Shown one piece after another: positions 1-5,888 of a stretch of DNA of 6,843 nucleotides. The DNA is from Anaerolineaceae bacterium. Lineage in GTDB: Bacteria > Chloroflexota > Anaerolineae > Anaerolineales > Anaerolineaceae. Every line of letters starts with the position of its first letter. Within the stretch, counting starts at the first letter, position 1. A program made the translations under genes and the position numbers. The notes under the pieces were generated by a model. It made no database searches and was not told where the DNA came from. It saw only the letters and a program-made list of their open reading frames with translations. The DNA lies in assembly GCA_003448875.1 (NCBI GenBank), contig DLXG01000317.1, positions 1-6,843 on the forward strand. The letters are read 5' to 3'.

Positions 1-122
1 ACCGGTGCTGGGCTGCTGGTTGATACCGCTTGACCTCCGTTATTACAACCCGCCAGCAGGGTTAAAACCAGTATTCCCAAGATCAGAATGAATTTTCGAT
101 GCGCCCAATTCACTTTGAACAT
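1..122 (-). CDS. Lipoprotein, N-terminal part only (cut by window edge)
   Basis: Reading the minus strand from an ATG at 120-122 gives 40 codons open to the window edge. The start is MFKVNWAHRKFI, followed by a hydrophobic stretch (about residues 11-24) and a lipobox LLAGC with the cysteine at residue 26. This is a standard type II signal peptide: a basic n-region (Lys3, His8, Arg9, Lys10), a hydrophobic h-region, then Leu-Ala-Gly-Cys. The lipid-modified Cys26 should anchor the mature protein on the outer face of the cytoplasmic membrane. After it comes a Gly/Ser/Thr/Pro-rich linker (NNGGQAVSTSSPAP), as usual before a folded extracytoplasmic domain that lies outside the window. The function cannot be read from this fragment; substrate-binding protein or peptidyl-prolyl isomerase are only possibilities. 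No Shine-Dalgarno precedes the ATG, but a TATAAT box lies 7 nt before it. The gene lies 90 nt downstream of groEL on the same strand. Confidence 0.85.
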   Translation of the reverse strand, partial: MFKVNWAHRKFILILGILVLTLLAGCNNGGQAVSTSSPAP

Positions 123-129
123 AGAAAAA

Positions 130-135
130 ATTATA
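130..135 (-). promoter_or_regulatory. Candidate -10 box of the lipoprotein gene (leaderless type)
   Basis: The minus strand reads TATAAT here, a perfect -10 hexamer, ending 7 nt before the lipoprotein ATG. No -35-like hexamer lies at 16-18 bp; that position falls inside the groEL terminator hairpin. There is no extended TGn element either, so the promoter rests on the -10 alone. Transcription would begin at or next to the A of the start codon, giving a leaderless mRNA, which fits the absence of a Shine-Dalgarno. Chance occurrence in an AT-rich gap is possible. Confidence 0.45.
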
Positions 136-153
136 ACCGATTTATCTATAAAG

Positions 154-182
154 CACCTCCCGCAGGTAATCTGCGGGAGGTG
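154..182 (-). terminator. Hairpin after groEL, probable intrinsic terminator
   Basis: A perfect 12-bp inverted repeat (CACCTCCCGCAG, 5-nt loop, CTGCGGGAGGTG) begins 30 nt beyond the groEL stop codon. The stem is GC-rich and uninterrupted, so it should fold strongly in the groESL transcript. The following bases on the minus strand read CTTTATAGAT, a poor U-tract, so termination may be incomplete, or the stem may mainly protect the mRNA 3' end. It lies between groEL and the lipoprotein gene and probably separates the two units. Confidence 0.7.
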
Positions 183-212
183 TAACCTTTCAGAATTGGA
201 AAGGCAAACGGT

Positions 213-1844
213 TTAGTACTCGGGCATCGGCGGGGTAGCCGGTTTTTCCTTTTCAGGAACTTCGGTGATCAAGGCTTCGGTGGTGAGGATCATGGCCGCA
301 ATCGAAGCAGCATTTTCCAGCGCACCGCGGGTCACTTTGGCCGGGTCAATAACACCGCCCTTGACCATGTTCAGGTACTCATCGCGCAGCACATCGTAAC
401 CGATCTTGGGATCGTTTTCGCGCTTCTGAGCCTGGCGGACATTTTCGATGATGACCGAACCCTCTTTACCGGCGTTTTCAACGATCTTGCGCATCGGCAC
501 TTCCAGCGCTTTGCGGACGATGTTGACACCGATTTGTTCGTCCTCATATTCCATCTTCAAGGTATCCAGCACCGGAATGGCGTTCAGCAGGGCCACACCA
601 CCACCGGGGACGATACCTTCTTCCACTGCGGCACGAGTCGCCGAGAGGGCGTCCTCAACGCGGTGTTTCTTTTCTTTCAACTCGGTTTCGGTTGCAGCGC
701 CAACGCGGATGATCGCCACACCACCGGCCAATTTGGCCAGCCGTTCTTGCAGTTTTTCGCGGTCGTAATCGCTGGTGGTCTTTTCGATCTCCACGCGAAT
801 CTGTTCGATGCGCCCGCGGATTTCGGCTTCATTGCCTTTGCCGCCCACAATGGTGGTGTTGTCTTTGTCGGCCACCACTTTCTCAGCGCGGCCAAGGTCG
901 GCAATGGTTGTGGTTTCCAGTTTGCGGCCGGTTTCTTCGGAGATCACGCTGGCACCGGTCAGGATGGCAATATCCTGGAGCATGGCTTTGCGGCGATCAC
1001 CGAAGCCGGGGGCTTTCACGGCCAGCACGTTCAGCATACCGCGCAGTTTGTTCAGCACGAGGGTAGCCAGAGCCTCACCGTCCACGTCCTCGGCAATGAT
1101 CACCAGATCGCGTTTGCCAACCTGTACCAGTTTTTCCAGGATGGGAACGATATCCTGTGCGGCGGAGATTTTCTTGTCATGGATCAGGATGTAAGGATCC
1201 TGAATGACCGCTTCCATGTGTTCAGGATCGGTGATGAAGTAGGGGGAGATATAACCGCGGTCGAACTGCATACCTTCGACATACTCGGTCTCGAATTCCA
1301 GACCCTTGGATTCTTCAACGGTAATCACGCCGTCTTTACCGACTTTGTCCATCACCTCAGCAATCAGGTTACCAATCGTGCGGTCCTGAGCAGAGATGGT
1401 AGCCACGTTGGCAATGTCTTCTTTGGTGGTGATGTCAATAGCCTGTTTGCGGATTTCTTCCGAGACCAGTTTCGCAGCAGCTTCGATACCGCGTTTGAGC
1501 AGCATCGGGTTGGCGCCGGCTGCTAAGGTCTTCAAACCTTCGGTTACGATGGCATGCGCCAGCACGGTGGAAGTGGTGGTGCCGTCACCAGCAATGTCGT
1601 TGGTTTTGGTGGCTGCTTCTTTGAGCAGCTGAGCGCCCATGTTCTCGAACGGATCCTCCAGTTCGATTTCTTTGGCAACAGTCACGCCATCATGGGTGAT
1701 GGTGGGTGAACCGAACTTGCGGTCCAGGGCTACATTGCGGCCTTTGGGACCAAGAGTGGTTGCCACAGCCGTAGCAACGATGTCAATGCCGTTCTTCAGA
1801 CGACGGCGAGCCTCTTCCGAAAATACCAGTTGTTTGGCTGCCAT
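213..1844 (-). CDS. groL: 60-kDa chaperonin GroEL (Cpn60/Hsp60)
   Basis: 543 aa, full length for the family. GroEL forms a double seven-subunit ring in the cytoplasm and, with GroES and ATP, encloses and folds client proteins. The ATP-site residues sit at their E. coli numbers: Asp52 in THDGVT, Asp87 in the GDGTTT motif (86-91), Asp398 in RVEDAL, and the GGG loop at 414-416 inside the chaperonin signature [12 protein letters not shown]. The order is equatorial (about 1-135), intermediate, apical (about 190-375), intermediate, then equatorial again. The start is fixed by AAGGAGA at 1851-1857, 6 nt before the ATG. It follows groES by 36 nt and is co-transcribed under CIRCE control. Two oddities: the C-terminus ends in a charged, proline-rich tail ([16 protein letters not shown]) instead of the usual Gly-Gly-Met repeats, and the protein has no cysteine. 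A hairpin follows the stop. Confidence 0.98.
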   Translation of the reverse strand: MAAKQLVFSEEARRRLKNGIDIVATAVATTLGPKGRNVALDRKFGSPTITHDGVTVAKEIELEDPFENMGAQLLKEAATKTNDIAGDGTTTSTVLAHAIVTEGLKTLAAGANPMLLKRGIEAAAKLVSEEIRKQAIDITTKEDIANVATISAQDRTIGNLIAEVMDKVGKDGVITVEESKGLEFETEYVEGMQFDRGYISPYFITDPEHMEAVIQDPYILIHDKKISAAQDIVPILEKLVQVGKRDLVIIAEDVDGEALATLVLNKLRGMLNVLAVKAPGFGDRRKAMLQDIAILTGASVISEETGRKLETTTIADLGRAEKVVADKDNTTIVGGKGNEAEIRGRIEQIRVEIEKTTSDYDREKLQERLAKLAGGVAIIRVGAATETELKEKKHRVEDALSATRAAVEEGIVPGGGVALLNAIPVLDTLKMEYEDEQIGVNIVRKALEVPMRKIVENAGKEGSVIIENVRQAQKRENDPKIGYDVLRDEYLNMVKGGVIDPAKVTRGALENAASIAAMILTTEALITEVPEKEKPATPPMPEY

Positions 1845-1880
1845 AGGTGTTCTCCTTCGATAAGATGATGTTTTTGAAAA

Positions 1881-2180
1881 TTACTTGGTTTCGACAATGG
1901 CGAGCAAATCACTCTCGCGCAGGATGAGCAATTTTTTGCCCTCGACTTTGATTTCGGTGCCCGCGTATTTAGCGAACAAGACCGTATCGCCTTCCTTCAC
2001 ATCCATCGGAATGCGCTTTCCGTCTTCATCCCGGTCACCGGGGCCAACCGAAAGAACAACACCCTTCTGGGGTTTTTCTTTTGCCGTTTCGGGAAGAACG
2101 ATACCACCCGCGGTTACTTCTTCCTGTTCAATCGGTTCAACCACGACACGGCTGCCTAACGGTTTCAGATTGACACTCAT
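1881..2180 (-). CDS. groS: 10-kDa co-chaperonin GroES (Cpn10/Hsp10)
   Basis: 99 aa, normal length. GroES forms a seven-subunit cap that closes the GroEL chamber during the ATP cycle. The sequence shows the family's opening ([17 protein letters not shown]), the mobile loop at about residues 18-36 with the hydrophobic GroEL-binding tripeptide Ile-Val-Leu (27-29), the LSVGPG strand and roof loop (43-56), and the C-terminal half with [12 protein letters not shown]. The start is set by a strong GGAGGT Shine-Dalgarno at 2185-2190, close before the ATG. It is the first gene of the groESL operon, with the promoter at 2260-2288 and a CIRCE operator in the 5' leader. Nothing in it looks truncated or unusual. 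Confidence 0.98.
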   Translation of the reverse strand: MSVNLKPLGSRVVVEPIEQEEVTAGGIVLPETAKEKPQKGVVLSVGPGDRDEDGKRIPMDVKEGDTVLFAKYAGTEIKVEGKKLLILRESDLLAIVETK

Positions 2181-2222
2181 ACAAACCTCCCACTACTGAA
2201 ATTCGATTGGATTGTGAACATT

Positions 2223-2249
2223 TTAGCACTCTCTCAATTTGAGTGCTAA
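2223..2249 (-). promoter_or_regulatory. CIRCE operator (HrcA binding site) of groESL
   Basis: A perfect 9-9-9 inverted repeat, TTAGCACTC, nine bases, GAGTGCTAA, matching the known CIRCE consensus with no mismatch; one further T/A pair extends the arms (2222/2250). It starts about 10 nt downstream of the -10 box, so it overlaps the predicted transcript start and early leader, about 40 nt before the groES start codon. In other bacteria the HrcA repressor binds CIRCE and releases it on heat shock; GroE itself helps keep HrcA active, closing a feedback loop. hrcA is not in this window. Confidence 0.97.
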
Positions 2250-2259
2250 ACCAGTGCGT

Positions 2260-2288
2260 ATCATACCCACCTTTCAAACGAAAGTCAA
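2260..2288 (-). promoter_or_regulatory. groESL promoter, housekeeping sigma type
   Basis: The minus strand shows TTGACT (2283-2288) as -35, a 17-bp spacer, and TATGAT (2260-2265) as -10, both close to the sigma-70/SigA consensus. Predicted transcription starts about 5-8 nt downstream, around 2252-2255, just before the CIRCE arms. A strong housekeeping promoter combined with CIRCE implies control by repression and derepression, not by a dedicated heat-shock sigma factor. The promoter lies about 44 bp after the stop codon of the upstream TPR gene on the same strand. Confidence 0.88.
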
Positions 2289-2331
2289 GGGGTTTTGAGA
2301 ATCTCTTACAAAATTCTGATATTTTGGCTGT

Positions 2332-3708
2332 TTATGGGGCTTGAATCCCGTAAGAGGCGCAGATATTCTCACTGGGGTCAATAATCGCACGGATTGTGGG
2401 GTCATTCCCGTAACGCGCGCGGACTTCCGCCAGCACCTTAACCGCCTCCTGACAGTAATCCAGTCCGGGACGGTGCATACCTGCCAGTACCGAACCGTAG
2501 GTGTAGTAGTAAATCAACGAGGCAGGCGATAAAGCCAGCCCCTCAATTTCAATAGGCGGATCTACATCCGGATTGCATTGACGCACTTCACAGGAAGTCG
2601 CCGCATCACAGCCGCGCACGGCGCATTGCAGGGCCGGTATAGCGCTCTCATAATTACGCGCCCGGAAGTAAACCAACCCCAACTGGCCGTAGATATCGGG
2701 GTCAGCCGGCAGCATACTCAAAGCCGTGCGGACATTCAAAGAGGCAGCGAAGAATTCCCCCATTTGAGAATACGTGCGTCCAATTGCCAGGTAAGGGATG
2801 GGATCTTGCACACCGATTTGTTTGTTAATCGCAACCGCCTTGGCATAATACGAGAGTGCCTGTTCGTAAAATTCCTTCACCTCAGGATGGTCGCTCCCAA
2901 CCACCTCAGCGCGTTTCAGTCCCAAAGTCCGGTAATTTGCGCCGATGCGGATGTACAGCGGGGTAAAGTTGGGAGTGATTTCAGCGGCCTTCAAGTATTC
3001 CTCAATGGCTGCCCGATAGTCCCCCAGTGATTCCTGCACATAACCGCTGACCCGATGCACATCCATCAAATCCGGGCCGCGTTCCAACGCCTGACGCATG
3101 CTTTCATCGGCCTGCACATACTTTTGCTGGTCAATCAAAATTTCTGCGTAATAGGCATGAGCCAGAGCGTTATTGCTGTCAAATTGCAGGGCGCGGATAA
3201 CCGATTGTTCAGCCTCGTTCAGGTAACGTTGGGCATCCTCGCCGGCATAGATTGAATTCCAATCATACACAAAAGCGCGTATGGCAAGCACAAAGGAATC
3301 TTCCGGGGCCAATTCCGTTGCCTTATCAATATTCTCCCGGGCAGCCTGCAGCCGCTGGATGCGAATGGCATCCGTAGTCGAAAGGCTTGAGTAGTAGGTT
3401 TGAATGCGGGCCAATTCGGCAATCAAACGTGCATTGGTTGGATCCAGTTCCATGGCGCGTTGATAGGCGGCAATGGCCGCCGGTAAGTTGCCGGCCACAA
3501 ACTGGGTTTCCCCTTCCAAAGCATAAGAGCGTGGGATGCGGGTAGGTGTGGGTGTCGGGAGGAACAAGGCTTCCACCTGCCCGCTCTGGTAACCCCGCAA
3601 AATGAAGAGACCCGCCATCAGCAAAGCCAACAGAATCACAATCCGATACGGATTGTTGTGTCCGTTTCGGTTTCTGAATATCGGGCGGCTGTTATTTAAG
3701 TCAATCAT
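2332..3708 (-). CDS. Membrane-anchored TPR protein with a cysteine-rich insert (458 aa)
   Basis: Function unknown. A short N-terminal segment is followed by one transmembrane helix (about 22-38, RIVILLALLMAGLFIL), a stalk PTPTPTR (51-57), and then TPR helices to the end. Clear repeats lie at about 61-92, 183-212, 217-246, 303-336 and 337-366, with typical endings such as AMELDPTNA. Lys/Arg on both sides leave the topology less certain than in its paralog, but the stalk suggests the TPR part is outside the membrane, where it would act as a protein-binding scaffold. Near the C-terminus is an insert with four cysteines (362, 367, 373, 378), then Cys419 and Cys450. It is a paralog of the gene 20 nt upstream and probably shares its transcript. 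No Shine-Dalgarno precedes the ATG, and an in-frame TAG lies two codons upstream, so no earlier start is possible; translation may be coupled to the upstream gene. The next in-frame Met (31) would destroy the membrane helix. Confidence 0.88.
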   Translation of the reverse strand: MIDLNNSRPIFRNRNGHNNPYRIVILLALLMAGLFILRGYQSGQVEALFLPTPTPTRIPRSYALEGETQFVAGNLPAAIAAYQRAMELDPTNARLIAELARIQTYYSSLSTTDAIRIQRLQAARENIDKATELAPEDSFVLAIRAFVYDWNSIYAGEDAQRYLNEAEQSVIRALQFDSNNALAHAYYAEILIDQQKYVQADESMRQALERGPDLMDVHRVSGYVQESLGDYRAAIEEYLKAAEITPNFTPLYIRIGANYRTLGLKRAEVVGSDHPEVKEFYEQALSYYAKAVAINKQIGVQDPIPYLAIGRTYSQMGEFFAASLNVRTALSMLPADPDIYGQLGLVYFRARNYESAIPALQCAVRGCDAATSCEVRQCNPDVDPPIEIEGLALSPASLIYYYTYGSVLAGMHRPGLDYCQEAVKVLAEVRARYGNDPTIRAIIDPSENICASYGIQAP

Positions 3709-3728
3709 TTTCTAATTTTGCGTTCACT

Positions 3729-4979
3729 CTACGGCGCAGGCGTCGGGGTGGGGGTTGGCAGGCCGCCTTCGGCAACTTGCTGACAAATATTGATGATTTC
3801 CTGCGCATTGGCCACCGAAACCTGCTCAATCGCAACCGTTTCCATTACGGCACGAGCAATCAACAGAGCCTCACCGCACTGAGCCTGACGGGCCAACGCC
3901 AGCCCGTAAATGTAATAATATTCCGAAACCGGCCAGTAAGAGAGCGGCAAACCCTCCACCACCTGACCATTTTCTGTCGTACCACCCTGCACAGCCAGAC
4001 GCAGTGCTTGAATGGCGCGGGGGTAATCACCCCGGCGGTAATGCATCACCCCCAGATTGCCGTAGAGGTAAGGGTCAGTGGGGTTGTTCTCAATCGCTTT
4101 TTCAGCATACTGGATAGCGCTGGCAAATTCCCCTTGTATAAAATAGGTGCGGGAAAGGTAAGTCAGTGGCAGGGGATCGGTCGGGTTGAGCGTGCTGGCA
4201 CTGGTAAATGCCCGAATGGCCTTGGGATACTCCCCTAATGCCCGGTAATTCCTGCCAAGGTAGATATACAAATCGGCTATGTAGGGGTTTAGTGCGATGG
4301 CTGCTTCAAACTCTGCTACGGCTTCCTCGTAATTCGTCGTAAATTCCAGCACCAGTCCGCGGGCGCGGTGCGTTTCCATGGCATTGGGCGCCATAGATTG
4401 TGCCTTGCGTGAAAGTTCAATGGCCCGGTTGAGTGCATCCGGGTCACCTGCCGAGGATTGGGATTTCAAGGCCAGCACTTCGGCAAGATAGGCGTACGGC
4501 ACAGCGTTATTCGGATCTAATTCAATTGCCTGATTGAGGGATGCCTCGGCATCCAGATAGTTGCCGCTCAAGCCCTGCGCGTAACCGCGCAGCGCCAGCG
4601 CAGCCGCATTGTTGGGGTTAATGACCAGCGCATTGCCGGCGTTATCTACGGCTGCCTGATACTGGTTGGTGTAGACCTGCAAACGGGCAATCGCCAGATA
4701 AATAGCCGCATTATCCGGGTTGACCAGCAGGGCTGTCTGATACACCTGAATGGCCTGCTTAAACTTACCTTCCCGCATGTACTGTTCCGCCTCAGCCAGA
4801 TAGGATTCTGGTGAGCGGGTTGGTGTGGGGGTTGGCACGAATAACGGCGGTGTTTGCGGCACGACTACTTGATTGATATAAATGCCTCCGCCAATCAGCA
4901 ACAGTAACATGATAATGGTCAGCGGGTTGGAAGTCCTCCGCCGGCGGTTCATTCTTAACTTACTACCTCGTAAATACAT
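3729..4979 (-). CDS. Membrane-anchored TPR protein (416 aa)
   Basis: Function unknown. The N-terminus is strongly basic (NRRRR at 11-15), followed by one transmembrane helix (about 19-39), the stalk PTPTPTR (49-55), and about eight TPR units between 57 and 335, many ending in the canonical NP.NA or NPTDP turn. Positive residues before the helix predict an N-in topology with the TPR domain outside, as a scaffold for protein partners. The C-terminal module has Cys368 and Cys399, and the protein ends in a second Pro-Thr stretch (PTPTPTPAP). First gene of a two-gene unit with its 458-aa paralog. Two starts are possible. The listed ATG lies 7 nt after a -10-like box and would be leaderless. Met10 (ATG at 4950-4952) is preceded by GAGGT at 4965-4969, with 12 nt between, rather long for a Shine-Dalgarno. 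Both keep the membrane helix. Confidence 0.88.
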   Translation of the reverse strand: MYLRGSKLRMNRRRRTSNPLTIIMLLLLIGGGIYINQVVVPQTPPLFVPTPTPTRSPESYLAEAEQYMREGKFKQAIQVYQTALLVNPDNAAIYLAIARLQVYTNQYQAAVDNAGNALVINPNNAAALALRGYAQGLSGNYLDAEASLNQAIELDPNNAVPYAYLAEVLALKSQSSAGDPDALNRAIELSRKAQSMAPNAMETHRARGLVLEFTTNYEEAVAEFEAAIALNPYIADLYIYLGRNYRALGEYPKAIRAFTSASTLNPTDPLPLTYLSRTYFIQGEFASAIQYAEKAIENNPTDPYLYGNLGVMHYRRGDYPRAIQALRLAVQGGTTENGQVVEGLPLSYWPVSEYYYIYGLALARQAQCGEALLIARAVMETVAIEQVSVANAQEIINICQQVAEGGLPTPTPTPAP

Positions 4980-4986
4980 ATCAGGG

Positions 4987-5016
4987 ATATTACCATCAGT
5001 TTTTAAGAAACGTCAA
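4987..5016 (-). promoter_or_regulatory. Candidate promoter of the TPR gene pair
   Basis: The minus strand reads TTGACG (5011-5016) as -35, an 18-bp spacer, and TAATAT (4987-4992) as -10. The -35 matches five of six consensus bases, the -10 four of six. The -10 ends 7 nt before the first ATG of the 416-aa gene, so the transcript would start at or within a few bases of that codon. It is divergent from the trmD promoter; the two predicted starts are about 120 bp apart. Confidence 0.6.
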
Positions 5017-5064
5017 GCATTGCTGCGCAACCTTTAAGGCCGGGTTAATCTTTCTGATTTTGGC

Positions 5065-5093
5065 TTGCCTACTTTCTCACCAGCGGCTAAAAT
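5065..5093 (+). promoter_or_regulatory. Candidate trmD promoter (leaderless type)
   Basis: TTGCCT (5065-5070), a 17-bp spacer, and TAAAAT (5088-5093). The -10 differs from consensus by one base, the -35 by two. Only six bases (GAGAAC) separate the -10 from the trmD ATG, so transcription should start at the A of the start codon or a base or two before it, leaving no room for a ribosome binding site. It probably drives trmD and the transporter gene behind it. Confidence 0.62.
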
Positions 5094-5099
5094 GAGAAC

Positions 5100-5852
5100 A
5101 TGCGTTTTGATGTATTCAGTCTTTTTCCATCCGTTCTCCAGCCCTATCTTCAAATCAGCATTCTCCAGCGAGCCATTGAAAAAGGTTTACTGGAAGTTCA
5201 TCTCCACGATATTCGTTCGTTTACCAAGGATAAGCATCACATCACCGATGACGCTCCCTTCGGTGGCGGGGGCGGCATGGTGATGAAACCAGAACCGATT
5301 TTCACCGCCGTCGAAAGCGTGCTGGGCAGCCCGCCCGCCTGTCCGGTGATTTTGCTGACACCGCAGGGCAGAACCTACACTCAACAGGTAGCAGCAGAAC
5401 TGGCCCGCTATCCCCACCTGGCCCTGCTGTGCGGCCGTTACGAGGGTGTGGACGAACGCGTGCGTGAGCATCTGGTCACCGATGAAATTTCAATTGGCGA
5501 TTACGTGCTGACCGGCGGCGAATTACCCGCTCTCATACTGATTGATTCCATCACCCGTCTGATTCCCGGTGCGCTGGGAGACCCGGACGGCGCGCAAGAC
5601 GATTCCTTTGCCAGCGGTCTGCTGGAATACCCCCATTACACCCGCCCGGCAGAATTTCGCGGCTGGCGCGTACCGGAAGTGCTGCTTTCCGGCAATCACG
5701 CTGAGATTGCCCGCTGGCGCCGCCAGCAGGCTCTATTACGCACCTGGAAACGCCGTCCCGACCTGCTGGAAAGAACCGAACTTTCTGAAGCCGACCGCCG
5801 ATTCCTGGCATCCCTTGTACAAGAAAACACCGACCAATCCCCCTCTGGCTGA
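5100..5852 (+). CDS. trmD: tRNA (guanine-N1-)-methyltransferase TrmD
   Basis: 250 aa, normal length. TrmD uses S-adenosylmethionine to methylate N1 of guanine 37, next to the anticodon in tRNAs reading CNN-type codons, which prevents +1 frameshifting. It is a homodimeric SPOUT enzyme with a trefoil knot. Visible are the start [10 protein letters not shown], the glycine loop [11 protein letters not shown] (50-60), the knot motifs [13 protein letters not shown] (109-121) and [14 protein letters not shown] (130-143), Arg153 and Asp168 (in DDSF), matching the conserved Arg154 and catalytic Asp169 of the E. coli enzyme, then the C-terminal [16 protein letters not shown] (195-210). The start fits the family and a -10 box 6 nt upstream; no real Shine-Dalgarno is present. 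Unlike the common rpsP-rimM-trmD-rplS arrangement, it stands apart from ribosomal protein genes here, with its own promoter and a transporter gene behind it. Essential in many bacteria. Confidence 0.98.
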   Translation: MRFDVFSLFPSVLQPYLQISILQRAIEKGLLEVHLHDIRSFTKDKHHITDDAPFGGGGGMVMKPEPIFTAVESVLGSPPACPVILLTPQGRTYTQQVAAELARYPHLALLCGRYEGVDERVREHLVTDEISIGDYVLTGGELPALILIDSITRLIPGALGDPDGAQDDSFASGLLEYPHYTRPAEFRGWRVPEVLLSGNHAEIARWRRQQALLRTWKRRPDLLERTELSEADRRFLASLVQENTDQSPSG

Positions 5853-5888
5853 GGTACAATCCAATCTTTCCATTCAAGAGGTGCAACC

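Noticed and set aside
534..1526. 330-aa open frame on the plus strand, opposite groEL
   Set aside because: It lies wholly antisense to an unmistakable groEL, is rich in Phe/His/Gln/Asp typical of reverse-complement shadows, and has no recognisable domain.
2309..2326. CAAAAT-6 nt-ATTTTG inverted repeat after the 458-aa TPR gene
   Set aside because: Only 6 bp, almost all A/T, with no following U-tract; too weak to call a terminator.
5855..5860. TACAAT as a separate -10 box for the transporter gene
   Set aside because: A good -10 match, but no -35-like hexamer at 16-18 bp and no extended -10; co-transcription with trmD is simpler.
5551..5886. Open frames on the minus strand opposite trmD (111 and 72 aa)
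   Set aside because: Antisense shadows of trmD with no motif and no ribosome binding site.
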